Numbered from the stretch's first letter, positions 1 to 8,119 are shown. The stretch: 13,064 nt of DNA from Rhodospira sp. (GCA_028277295.1 JANQGN010000185.1:1-13064); one strand, 5' to 3'. Program-made: numbers and translations. Notes: generated by a model not told the origin, from the sequence alone.

Positions 1-76
1 ACATTATGAAGTATTAATCTGCGCGAGGCAGGGAATTAGTACCCCACATTAAACCACCGTTGTCAAGGGGGTGTTC
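1..76 (+). promoter_or_regulatory. Leader of the CRISPR effector operon (partial)
   Basis: This is the sequence before the first cas gene, and it is more AT-rich than the genes. An imperfect inverted repeat pairs GTATTAAT (11-18) with ATTAGTAC (35-42), with one T/G wobble. TATTAAT at 12-18 could be a -10 element, but no matching -35 box fits inside the window. No CRISPR repeat or other gene end can be recognised. The promoter call is therefore only positional: the operon must be transcribed from here or from further upstream. Confidence 0.25.
65..71 (+). promoter_or_regulatory. Ribosome binding site that decides the cas10 start
   Basis: AAGGGGG lies five bases before ATG at 77. The alternative GTG start at 71 would overlap this Shine-Dalgarno sequence, so ATG 77 is preferred and removes two residues from the longest reading frame. 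Confidence 0.55.
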
Positions 77-1681
77 ATGGCCTGGATCGTGGCCTACAAA
101 TTCCGGGGCATCCAAGACTATCTGGCGGGCGGCGGCCGGCTGCTTGACGTGGCCGGCGGGTCGGAAATCGTCGATAGCTTGTGCCGGGAGGGCCTGGGAC
201 TTGCATTGCAACGGCTCGGTTTGATGGATCCCAACGCCGACCCATCGCGCCCCTCCCTGAGCCCTGGTGTCGGCACGCTTCTGCAACACGCCTCGGGCCT
301 GATCGTCATTCAGTTTGACCAGGAAGACGCGGCGCGCCGGTTCGTGCGGCTGTGGCCCCTGCTCGCTGGTCAATGGGCGCCACAGGGGCGGCAGGCGGTG
401 GCGCTGGTCGCCATCCGGGATGGAACGCGCGAGGCCCAGGCCCAGGCCGAGAGGACCGCCCGCGCCCGCGTGGCCACCGGGTCGGGCCTGCCCCCGTTCG
501 CTTTGCCCGGGGCCACCCCCCTGACCCTGCGCATGCGCCGCACCGGCGGCCCGGTTGTGGATATCGACCGGTTCCGGGACGACGATGAACTGGACGACCG
601 GGATGCCTCGACGGTTCTGCGCCGCCAGCGTGTGAGACGGGACAGCGCGGCTGGCCTGGAAAACCTGAAAAAGCGGTTCGGGTTTAGCGAAGACCAGAGG
701 CTCACCCGCGACGCGGACGCCCTGGCCGAGGCCGGCGGCGGCAGCATCCTCGCCGTCATCCATGCCGACGGGTCAGGGTTCGGCGCCATGTTCAAGGCGG
801 TGACGGACAAGCACGGCGCCACCGGAGCACGGGTTCTCTCCCAGACCATCGCCGGGATCGTCCAGGCCGCCGCGCAGGAGGCGGTGGCCGATTTGCACAC
901 CGTGCTGACCAAGGAGAACGATATCGCGTGTCGTCCCATTGTGCTGGGGGGTGATGACATGACCGTGGTCGTCCCGGCACGCTTCGGGCGGCTGGTCACC
1001 TGCCGTTTCCTTACTGCCCTGGAAACACAGTCGGCGGAGGCATTTCGCACCGACGCAATCAAAGACCGTCCGCACCTGACGGCCGGGGCCGGCATCGCCT
1101 ATGTGCACGCGCATCATCCGTTCAGTGATGCCGTCAACCTGGCCGAAACCCTGTGCGGCTGGGCCAAGACACGGCTCGGCGCCGACAAGACCAAGACGTC
1201 CTGTCTGATGGTCCATCGCGCCCTTGATACCGATACCGGCGATTTCGAGGAGGTGTTCAAAGACCAGTACGTTTTGCCTGCATCCGGTGACCAAGCGGAG
1301 AAATGGCTGACGGCCGGCCCCTACGTCACCACGCCGGTCACCGGGCACGCGACCCTGGCCGACCTTGACGCCCTGCTGGGCGCCGTCCGGCCGCTGCCGC
1401 TTGGCACGTGGCGGGCCATTGCGCGCTCGATCAGAGAGTCTGACGACGTGGCCAAACGCCGCCTCGACCGGCAGTTCGAGATACTGGAGCCAAAAGCACG
1501 GGACACGCTAAGAAACGCCTTGGCTCCTTTCAGAGGCGATGAGAGCTGGCTGTGGTCGGATCACGCGCCGCCGACCACCCCCATCCAGGACATCGACGTG
1601 CTGCTTGGCCTGGAACAGCGTTTCTCCGACGAGTTCGACCAGACCGCCGCCGACTTGGCCAAGGACATGGTCCATGCCTGA
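77..1681 (+). CDS. cas10: Cas10-type large subunit, HD-less, GGDD intact (type III-D)
   Basis: This is the signature large subunit of a type III CRISPR effector. In the family, the palm domain makes cyclic oligoadenylates from ATP when target RNA is bound. From ATG 77 it is 534 residues, short for Cas10. Visible parts are an N-terminal segment resembling Cmr2 ('FRGIQDYLAGG', then 'GGSEIVDSL'), a first palm motif DGSGFG at residues 231-236, and the cyclase motif GGDD at 291-294 in a hydrophobic beta hairpin. A helical C-terminal part follows from about residue 340. There is no N-terminal HD nuclease motif and no CxxC zinc-finger pair, although an RRTGGP stretch (154-159) sits where related proteins carry a Cys-containing C..TG.P motif. 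I infer a cyclase-competent protein without DNase activity. The context is first gene of the operon, overlapping the next by 8 bp. The Cas10 call is firm; the III-D subtype comes from the neighbours. Confidence 0.88.
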   Translation: MAWIVAYKFRGIQDYLAGGGRLLDVAGGSEIVDSLCREGLGLALQRLGLMDPNADPSRPSLSPGVGTLLQHASGLIVIQFDQEDAARRFVRLWPLLAGQWAPQGRQAVALVAIRDGTREAQAQAERTARARVATGSGLPPFALPGATPLTLRMRRTGGPVVDIDRFRDDDELDDRDASTVLRRQRVRRDSAAGLENLKKRFGFSEDQRLTRDADALAEAGGGSILAVIHADGSGFGAMFKAVTDKHGATGARVLSQTIAGIVQAAAQEAVADLHTVLTKENDIACRPIVLGGDDMTVVVPARFGRLVTCRFLTALETQSAEAFRTDAIKDRPHLTAGAGIAYVHAHHPFSDAVNLAETLCGWAKTRLGADKTKTSCLMVHRALDTDTGDFEEVFKDQYVLPASGDQAEKWLTAGPYVTTPVTGHATLADLDALLGAVRPLPLGTWRAIARSIRESDDVAKRRLDRQFEILEPKARDTLRNALAPFRGDESWLWSDHAPPTTPIQDIDVLLGLEQRFSDEFDQTAADLAKDMVHA

Positions 1682-2360
1682 CCCCGTCTTAATGACCGCG
1701 ACCCTCACCCTTGACCTCCATGATTACTGGCACTGCGCCACCGGCCGCACCGAGAGGGTTGGCTCCGGCGCCCGGGTGGTGCGCAAGCACGGCCTGCCCC
1801 TGGTCCCGGGACGCACCGTGCGCGGCCTGCTCCGAGAGGCGATACGCCAGGCGGAGGGCTTCGGCCACGTGAAGCCCGGCGCCACGGAGTGGCTGTTCGG
1901 CCGGCTGGGCGCCGCCCAGCCCCGCCGAGAGGCTGACTTGACGGATGTGCGGTTCCACCGAACCACCCCCGGCGCCATGGTGGTGGACGACGCCACCCTG
2001 CACCAGGCGTGGCGGGACTGGGCCCGGACCCGGCGGGCGGTCAAGGATGGCGTGGACCCGCTGGACCTGATGGGCGAGACCCTGCACGCTACCCGCCTCG
2101 ACCGCGAGGGGCAGGTCGCGCCGGGTTCGCTGCGGTCCATGGAGATCATGCCGCCCATGACCCTCACGGCACCCTTGGCGCTCGACCCGCCGCCGGGATG
2201 CCTCGAACCCGACTGGGCCAGCCCCGGTGACTGGCGGGCCGTGCTGGCCACCGCGCTGCCGCTGTTGCGCGGCCTGGGCAGCCACCGCAACCGTGGCCTG
2301 GGGCGTGTGAGCGCGACCCTGTCCGACAGTGCCGGCCGGCGGATCGGAGGTCTCGCATGA
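1674..2360 (+). CDS. Single-domain Cas7/Csm3-like RAMP protein
   Basis: This is a 228-residue RAMP protein, expected to be a backbone subunit that binds the crRNA in the effector complex. The evidence is the VPGRTVRGLLRE segment at residues 44-55, equivalent to the PGSSLKG signature of Csm3/Cmr4, and the C-terminal glycine-rich loop GLGSHRNRGLGRV at 200-212. ATG 1674 is chosen because AAGGA (1661-1665) sits eight bases upstream and the gene then overlaps cas10 by 8 bp. ATG 1692 is an alternative that trims six residues. In backbone Cas7 proteins a target-RNA-cutting Asp lies about 12 residues before the PG. Here that position aligns with Ala33, and no Asp occurs between residues 18 and 44, so this subunit is probably catalytically inactive. 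It lies directly before the Csx10 gene, in the same order as the Cas7 and Cas5 parts of the III-Dv Cas7-5-11 fusion. Confidence 0.82.
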   Translation: MPDPVLMTATLTLDLHDYWHCATGRTERVGSGARVVRKHGLPLVPGRTVRGLLREAIRQAEGFGHVKPGATEWLFGRLGAAQPRREADLTDVRFHRTTPGAMVVDDATLHQAWRDWARTRRAVKDGVDPLDLMGETLHATRLDREGQVAPGSLRSMEIMPPMTLTAPLALDPPPGCLEPDWASPGDWRAVLATALPLLRGLGSHRNRGLGRVSATLSDSAGRRIGGLA

Positions 2361-3883
2361 CAGCCGCGACCGAGATCATCTTGCGCCTCGACCTGGAAAG
2401 CGACGCGCTGTTCATCGACGCGCCGACCTCGGCTGGACCCCAGGAGACTCTATCTACCATTCCGGGTGGCGTTCTGTTGGGGCTGCTGGCGCGGTGGTAC
2501 GCCGAGATCGAGGCGGAGGGCGGACCGGACCTGTCCTGGCGAGTGTTCCATGCTGGCGGGCTTCGGTTTGGTAACGGTTTGCCCCTGGTGAACGGCCAGC
2601 CCCTGGTGCCGCTCCCCCGATCCTGGACGGCGGAGAAGAAAGCACGCGGCGAAAAGCCAAGCGACGACGAGTCCCGCATGTTCGTGTCCGAGGACGGCCG
2701 GGTTCGTCATCAAGTAGCCACCCGTCTTGCCCGCCGCACCGCCATCGATGACAAGACCGGTCGCGTGCGCGGGGGGTTCCTGTTCGCCTACCGTGCCCTG
2801 ACGGAGGGGCAGAGCTTCATCAGCCGTGTGACCGTCGCGCCGGAGGCCAAGGCCGCGCTGCCGTTTCTGGCGCGTCTGTATGATCGTACGTGGCGCATCG
2901 GCCGCTCACGGCATGCCGAATACGGCCGGGTGCGGATCACGCGCCTGGATGATCCGCCCGCGTTGCCCGCTCATAGTAGAACAAGAGACGCCGTGCGCCT
3001 TCTGGCCGTGTCCGACGTGGCGCCAACGAAGCACGGCCGGCTCGATGTCGACCTGTTCGGCCTGCCGGACACGTGGCAGCCCTGCCCGGGCAAGACCTTC
3101 GTGGCTTGGCGGGCCTTGTCGGTCTACAACGGCCACCGTCGCGCCTTCGACCGCGAACGTCAGGTGATCGTGCCCGGCAGCGTGCTCGCTTTCACCGGAC
3201 CCGCGCTGTTGCCGGATCAGGCCAACCATCTGCGCGCGACCCTGGATGCCGGCGTCGGGCTGGGCACGGAACGCGGCTTGGGTGCCTGTCTGGCCAATCC
3301 GCCGGTTCTGGAGCGGGCGAAAGAAGCCGTCGACCAGAAGCCCCCGACCGCCGTGGTTCCCGCCGCGCCGCCCGACGATCCGCTGTTCGCCTGGCTGACC
3401 CGGCGCCATGCCGCGCGCACCCTTGGGGACGACGCGCGCACGATCGCGCGCGCGTTCGAACCGCTGTTCAAGACGCTCTACGAAACGCAGTGGCGAGAGG
3501 CCCGGGTGTCGGGTCGGGCACTGGGAGACCTCGCGCCCTCGCCCAGCCAGTGGGGCGCGGTGCGCGACGAGGCCAACCGGGCCACAAACCTCGACGACCT
3601 CAATGGCCGTCTGTTCGACAAGGACACAGGGTATTGCGCGGCGGGCGTTGGCGCCCGCGTCTGGAACGAGGAGGCCCCCGGGTTAACTCTGCTGAAAGAC
3701 AAGCCGGCAAGCGCACGGGCGCTGCTGGAGGCGGCCATTGACCCCAAAACCCTTTGTGAACACGCGACGGCCGATGTGTCCGATGCGGACCGGGCCGAAC
3801 TGGCCCGTCTGGTGGTCGCGGACCTGGCGGTGCATGTGCCGCGCCTGATGGCCGACCTGGCACGGGAGGAGGAGGCCCGATGA
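2357..3883 (+). CDS. csx10: Csx10-like (Cas5 group) RAMP with long helical C-terminal tail
   Basis: This 508-residue protein matches the Csx10 pattern of type III-D systems, the Cas5-like subunit that should hold the crRNA 5' handle. The N-terminal RAMP fold shows alternating strands and IPGGVLLGLLA at residues 35-45. The typical Csx10 segment GLRFGNGLP followed by PLVPLPRSW lies at 68-90. The glycine-rich loop GVGLGTERGLG is at 299-309. From about residue 340 to the end (roughly 170 residues) the sequence is strongly helical and charged with no RAMP motif. It could be a fused Cas11-type small subunit, since no separate small-subunit gene exists in the operon; that part is inference. The start ATG overlaps the previous stop as ATGA, with CGGAGG at 2345-2350 as ribosome binding site. 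The next gene also begins in an ATGA overlap. Confidence 0.8.
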   Translation: MTAATEIILRLDLESDALFIDAPTSAGPQETLSTIPGGVLLGLLARWYAEIEAEGGPDLSWRVFHAGGLRFGNGLPLVNGQPLVPLPRSWTAEKKARGEKPSDDESRMFVSEDGRVRHQVATRLARRTAIDDKTGRVRGGFLFAYRALTEGQSFISRVTVAPEAKAALPFLARLYDRTWRIGRSRHAEYGRVRITRLDDPPALPAHSRTRDAVRLLAVSDVAPTKHGRLDVDLFGLPDTWQPCPGKTFVAWRALSVYNGHRRAFDRERQVIVPGSVLAFTGPALLPDQANHLRATLDAGVGLGTERGLGACLANPPVLERAKEAVDQKPPTAVVPAAPPDDPLFAWLTRRHAARTLGDDARTIARAFEPLFKTLYETQWREARVSGRALGDLAPSPSQWGAVRDEANRATNLDDLNGRLFDKDTGYCAAGVGARVWNEEAPGLTLLKDKPASARALLEAAIDPKTLCEHATADVSDADRAELARLVVADLAVHVPRLMADLAREEEAR

Positions 3884-5388
3884 CCGCGATTTCGCACGCC
3901 AGGGCAGCCGATCCCGCTGGCTATGGCGACCACCCCCTGCGTTATGTCGCGCGGGTGACGATCACGCTCACCGGCCCGCTGGCCGTCTCAAATGGCCAGG
4001 CGCTGGATACCGGCGGCGCCGACGTGGTGCGCGATGCCAACGGGCTGCCGGCCATCCCAGGGTCGTCCCTGGCCGGCATTCTGCGCCACGCCTTCGAGGA
4101 CTGCCTGTCCGATCTGGGTACAGACGAGGCAGCACAAGAAGCCAACAGCTTGTTTGGCCCGCCGGTGGAGATCGAGGACGGCAGCGCCTCGCGCCTGTCG
4201 GTCACCTGGGCACATATCCACGATTCGAGGAACAGACCGGTGGACGGTCTCCTGACCCCGGGGGGCGGCCACCAGGCCGACCCTGTGCTGGCCGATGCCC
4301 GTGAGGGCCGGCGCCGCGACCGGGTGCGGTTGTCGCACCGGGGTGCGGCCGACGAACGCGGCAAGTTCGAGGACTGGATGGTGGCCGCCGGACACCGCTT
4401 CACCTTTGACCTGGGCCTCAGGGGCGACGAGACCGACTGGGAGGACTGGCGGCGCCTGCTCGGTCTTCTCCATGACCCGGGGGTCCGCCTGGGCGGTGGC
4501 ACCCGGCATGGGCGCGGCGCGTTCACCGTTTCCCGGCTGCTGGCTGGGGTGCTGGACTTACGGAGGCCCCAGGACTTCAAGGCTTTCAGCGAGATTTCAG
4601 CCCGTCTGGACGGGTCCTGTCCCCTGCCGTCACTCGACGTCGAACCGGTCATGGCCCGGCCCAGCTTGAGCGTCACCCTGCGCGGCCTGCGCGCCGACAG
4701 TCCGTGGTTGCCCGGCGGTGGCGCGCCGGAGGGCGACGAGTCCATGGCCCCGGTGCGCGAGCGCCGGGTGGTTTGGCGCGACGGCGGAGGCACGGTGGAA
4801 GAGACGCCGGCCCACTATATGCCGGCCACCAGTATCAAGGGCGCGCTCGCCCACCGGCTGGCGTGGCATTACAACGCCCTGACAGGAACCTTCGCCGAAG
4901 ACATCGTGGATTTCGCTGAAGTAACGGGCGCGAAAAACACGGCGGTTTGGAGTCTGCTTGGCTTCGTTCCTTTGTCCCGCGAGGAGCGGAAAGAAACCCC
5001 GGGCCGGCGCGGCTGGCTGGTTCTGGACGATGTGGTCCTGACCGAACCGGCGGCGACGCAACAGGTCGAGCACGTCTCCCTTGACCGCTTCGCCGGCGGC
5101 GCCCGCAACGGTCTGTTGTTCTCGGAAAGGGTGCTGGACCCAGAAGCGCTGCGAACGGACTACACCATCCACATCGTGCCACCCCTGAACGGCGCCGACG
5201 AGGCTACGAAAGACATGCGCGACGCCCTCGACCGCACCTTGAGGGACATCCAGCGCGGGCGGCTCGCGTTCGGCGGCGGCACCGGGCGCGGCAATGGCCG
5301 GGTGCGCTGCGACGCCATCGACTGGAGCGACGGCGGCGCCTGGATCGAGACGGGAACCCTGCCCGGTCAACGGGAGGCACGGTCATGA
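3880..5388 (+). CDS. Tandem Cas7-Cas7 (Csm3-like) RAMP protein
   Basis: This 502-residue protein contains two consecutive RAMP domains and so should contribute two backbone positions. Domain 1 (about 20-230) carries GGADVVRDANGLP followed by IPGSSLAG (59-66) and the glycine loop GVRLGGGTRHGRG (201-213). Domain 2 (about 260-490) carries YMPATSIKG (313-321) and FGGGTGRGNGR (464-474). Asp48 in domain 1 sits where the Csm3 target-RNA-cleaving Asp is expected, in a context very close to Csm3. Domain 2 is more diverged before its signature, with an inserted WRDGGGTVEET stretch, so its catalytic residue cannot be assigned by eye. Spacing supports coupled translation: GGAGGAGG lies just upstream, with ATGA overlaps at both ends. 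It resembles the double-Cas7 subunit of the III-Dv complex. Confidence 0.83.
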   Translation: MTAISHARAADPAGYGDHPLRYVARVTITLTGPLAVSNGQALDTGGADVVRDANGLPAIPGSSLAGILRHAFEDCLSDLGTDEAAQEANSLFGPPVEIEDGSASRLSVTWAHIHDSRNRPVDGLLTPGGGHQADPVLADAREGRRRDRVRLSHRGAADERGKFEDWMVAAGHRFTFDLGLRGDETDWEDWRRLLGLLHDPGVRLGGGTRHGRGAFTVSRLLAGVLDLRRPQDFKAFSEISARLDGSCPLPSLDVEPVMARPSLSVTLRGLRADSPWLPGGGAPEGDESMAPVRERRVVWRDGGGTVEETPAHYMPATSIKGALAHRLAWHYNALTGTFAEDIVDFAEVTGAKNTAVWSLLGFVPLSREERKETPGRRGWLVLDDVVLTEPAATQQVEHVSLDRFAGGARNGLLFSERVLDPEALRTDYTIHIVPPLNGADEATKDMRDALDRTLRDIQRGRLAFGGGTGRGNGRVRCDAIDWSDGGAWIETGTLPGQREARS

Positions 5389-5969
5389 ACGACGACCTGG
5401 CGTGCATCAACGGCTATGTCGCGGACATGATCGACCATCTTTGTGTGTCGGACGACGCCAAGAAGTCCATAAGTCGCTTGCGTCCGTGCTGGGCGACCGT
5501 CCGTCTGACCATCACCGACAGGGTCCTGGACGGCGCCAGTCTGCGCGCGAACCTTGAAGCCCACCCCATCCAGGCCGGCTGGATGGTCACGACCGATGCC
5601 GTGTTCTTCTGCGAGGACGGGCGCTGGTACCGCCGAAGCGGAACGGACGAAGCACCTGTTCCCGTGGATGGTCTGCCCACAACACGCATCCTTGATGCCG
5701 ACTTGGCGCTGGACGAGACGTCCGGCCTGGGCATCACCCACCTGGGCGGAGATCGATGGCGGGTCGAGACCCTGACCGAAGACGACGGCGAGGGCTTCAC
5801 CCACCTCGCAACCGAGGACAGCCACTACAGCCTGCGTAAGGGGCGGACCATGCGATTCATGGTGTATTATTGGCGGGACCGGCCGGTCGAGGGCGACGCG
5901 GGCCTGACCTGCTACCAGCCTGTCGCGGCCCGGTTCCTCGGCTTTGGCAAACGGGGGGACCCCGCATGA
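5385..5969 (+). CDS. csx19: Csx19-like type III-D accessory protein
   Basis: This is a 194-residue soluble protein with no signal peptide, membrane segment or RAMP glycine loop. It has the features I associate with Csx19 (TIGR03984): a WMVTTDAVFFCEDGRWYRR beta-hairpin region near residues 66-84, a middle 'TTRILDADLALD' strand, and a C-terminal segment ending in a conserved-looking YQPVAARFLGFG. Csx19 is a subunit of type III-D complexes whose biochemical role is not defined. Position supports the call: it lies between the double Cas7 and the TIGR03986 RAMP, overlapping both by 4 bp, with GGGAGG at 5372-5377 as ribosome binding site. The sequence match is by eye and the family is poorly conserved, so an unrelated accessory subunit remains possible. 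Confidence 0.6.
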   Translation: MNDDLACINGYVADMIDHLCVSDDAKKSISRLRPCWATVRLTITDRVLDGASLRANLEAHPIQAGWMVTTDAVFFCEDGRWYRRSGTDEAPVPVDGLPTTRILDADLALDETSGLGITHLGGDRWRVETLTEDDGEGFTHLATEDSHYSLRKGRTMRFMVYYWRDRPVEGDAGLTCYQPVAARFLGFGKRGDPA

Positions 5970-8119
5970 CCCGCCTGACCGCGCCTTACAACTTCGTCCC
6001 CCTGAACCACCGCGTCGTGTGTCCGGAGTGGGGCGACAAAGTCAGTATGGATGTGCCGTTCCGGGGCGCCCTGTGCGGCGCGTTCGAGATCGAGATCGAT
6101 GCGGAAACGCCGCTGATCGTCGGCGGGCGCACCAATGCGCCGCCCGAGGGCAAGGACGCCCCCAGCCACAAGGACCGAGCCACCCTGTTCGGTCGCGACG
6201 TCATCCCCGGCACCTCGCTCAGGGGCATGCTACGGGCGGTGGTCGAGATCGCCACTTTCGGCCGCATCGGCCCGCGCATGGACGATCGCCGCTTCGCCGT
6301 GCGCGACCTGAACAACGCCGCCCTGTACACCCGGCACATGACGCACATGTTCCGGCCCCGGTCCCGCGCCGGCTGGCTGACGCTGGATCGGGCGACGGGC
6401 GCGTGGCACCTGCGACCCTGCGACTACTCGGTGGTGCGCCAGACAACGCTGGAAGCGCTACATGCGGAGCGGAGCAAGACAGCGCGCCCGTTGACCCTGG
6501 GCAAGGGCAAGACCGGTGCCCACGAGAAGTACAAGGCTTGGGGCGCCGTTTCGCTGGACGTGACCTTCACTCCGGACGCCTGGCGGGCGCGGGACGACTG
6601 GGCCAAAGGGCGCATCCTGTCGCGGGCCGACGACGTAGGGCATGGGGCGACGCCCGGCCGCATCGTGTTGACAGGCCAGCCGCAGGACCGGGACAAGAAA
6701 AACTCCAAACAGGTCGAGTTTATCTTCCACTCGCCGGCGGCAGGTACCGTCCAGGTGCCGAATGCGGCGCGCGATGACTTCGAGCACGTCCACCGCGACC
6801 CGAACGACGGCACGCCGCTTAAGGAATGGGCGTACTGGCGCGCGCGGCTTCTTAAAGGCCAGGCCGTGCCGGTGTTCTACCTGGTCGAGGGATCGGAGAA
6901 CGGCATCCGGGCCATGGGGCTGGCGATGATGTTCCGCCTGGCCAACCGGCGGACGACGCGCGACCTTGCGTCACAGAAAAACGACCAAGACGCGACCAAG
7001 CCCGACTTCGCCGATTTGCTGTTCGGCTTCGTGACACCAAAGGGGGGCGACGATGCCAAATCGCTCCGTGGCCGGGTACAGATCGAACCGGCCCACCTGA
7101 CCGAAACGGGCCCGCGAGAGGGGCGAAAAAAGGAAATCCTGCTGGCCCCCAAGCCGAGCTACTACCCGGCCTACGTGGCCCAGACCCACCTGAAGACGGG
7201 CACGCCCCCGGACGCACCGGCGGTCGCCGAGGGAACCTATTGGTCTGACGGCAAGGACCGTCCCTACAATGTCTACACCACCTACATGGACGACGACGCC
7301 CAGATCCGGGGCTGGAAGCGCTATCCGGTCAGCCGCGCTGTCCGCACATCCCCACCGCCAACGCTGAAGGACCGCGTTGTCACGGACGCCAGCCAGAAGG
7401 TCTACAACACCTTCGAGCCGCACGGCTCCGGCACCCGCTTCCGCGCCCGGGTGCATGTCCACAACCTGAAGCCGCAGGAGTTGGGAGCGCTGGTCTGGGC
7501 CATCACCTTCGGCGGCCGGTCCGAGACCCACCGCCACAGCCTGGGCATGGCCAAATCCCTCGGATACGGCTGTGTCCAAGTGTCCATCGACATGGCGTCG
7601 GTCGACCTCGATAGCGTCGATGTCAACGTTAAGACCTGGGACGGGGGAAACGCCGCCGAGTTATTGAGCGACTGTCTGAAGGCGTTCGAGGACTACATGG
7701 ACGACGTCGTCTCCGGATGGGCGCAAGAGCCACAGATCCGCCACCTGCTGGCCATGGCCGATCCGGCCCATGGGGATGCGCTGGCCCAGGACCAAGGGCT
7801 GGACATCATGGCCGGGTCGCGGCCGTTTCAGGAGGCCAAGAAGGCCGGCCTCGTGCTGCCGCTGGTGATCGACGATCCCGCCGCCTGGCCACCCCAATCC
7901 CCGCCGCCGCGCATCGTGGAGCCGGGCGCGGGCGCGGGGGGTGGCGGCGGCCGCACCGCCGTTCGGTCGGCGCGACCGGCGCCGAAACCCACCCGCCGGG
8001 GCGTGGTGGACGGCGAAGCGGTGGAGGTGCTGTCCGTCTCCGGCGGCGAGGCTCAGGTGCGGTTTCCGGATGGCACGATCGAGTTCCTGGACACAGACGA
8101 GATCGAGGACCTCACGTGA
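5966..8119 (+). CDS. TIGR03986-type large CRISPR RAMP protein with extra C-terminal domain
   Basis: This 717-residue protein begins with the PYNFVPLN motif (residues 7-14) typical of the TIGR03986 family of CRISPR RAMP proteins. A RAMP core is split by a long insertion. The N-terminal half holds LFGRDVIPGTSLRGMLRAV (74-92). Later come YLVEGSENGIRAMGLAMMFRL and DLLFGFV segments. The glycine-rich SLGMAKSLGYG ends at 535. I infer that it fills the role of the 'Cas7 with insertion' subunit of III-D complexes. After about residue 650 there is a Pro/Gly-rich linker (PGAGAGGGGG from 653). A small beta-rich unit follows at 679-717 (GVVDGEAVEVL ... VRFPDGTIEFL), which looks like an SH3/KOW-type barrel and may be an add-on. 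The ATG start overlaps the Csx19 stop as ATGA. A longer upstream reading frame exists but would overlap csx19 by about 100 bp. Confidence 0.82.
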   Translation: MTRLTAPYNFVPLNHRVVCPEWGDKVSMDVPFRGALCGAFEIEIDAETPLIVGGRTNAPPEGKDAPSHKDRATLFGRDVIPGTSLRGMLRAVVEIATFGRIGPRMDDRRFAVRDLNNAALYTRHMTHMFRPRSRAGWLTLDRATGAWHLRPCDYSVVRQTTLEALHAERSKTARPLTLGKGKTGAHEKYKAWGAVSLDVTFTPDAWRARDDWAKGRILSRADDVGHGATPGRIVLTGQPQDRDKKNSKQVEFIFHSPAAGTVQVPNAARDDFEHVHRDPNDGTPLKEWAYWRARLLKGQAVPVFYLVEGSENGIRAMGLAMMFRLANRRTTRDLASQKNDQDATKPDFADLLFGFVTPKGGDDAKSLRGRVQIEPAHLTETGPREGRKKEILLAPKPSYYPAYVAQTHLKTGTPPDAPAVAEGTYWSDGKDRPYNVYTTYMDDDAQIRGWKRYPVSRAVRTSPPPTLKDRVVTDASQKVYNTFEPHGSGTRFRARVHVHNLKPQELGALVWAITFGGRSETHRHSLGMAKSLGYGCVQVSIDMASVDLDSVDVNVKTWDGGNAAELLSDCLKAFEDYMDDVVSGWAQEPQIRHLLAMADPAHGDALAQDQGLDIMAGSRPFQEAKKAGLVLPLVIDDPAAWPPQSPPPRIVEPGAGAGGGGGRTAVRSARPAPKPTRRGVVDGEAVEVLSVSGGEAQVRFPDGTIEFLDTDEIEDLT

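Noticed and set aside
370..1348. Long minus-strand reading frames opposite cas10
   Set aside because: They are by-products of GC-rich codon use: low-complexity Arg/Pro/Ala-rich translations, no motif, and the plus frame has clear Cas10 motifs.
7717..8115. N-terminal extension of the Cas6-like reading frame
   Set aside because: It lies wholly inside the TIGR03986 gene in another frame, translates to Arg/Gly-rich filler, and the GTGA overlap at 8116 gives a natural start.
5966..8119. TIGR03986-type gene as a Cas7-11 style single-protein effector (type III-E)
   Set aside because: It has only one split RAMP core, and separate Cas10, Csx10 and Cas7 genes are present, unlike type III-E.
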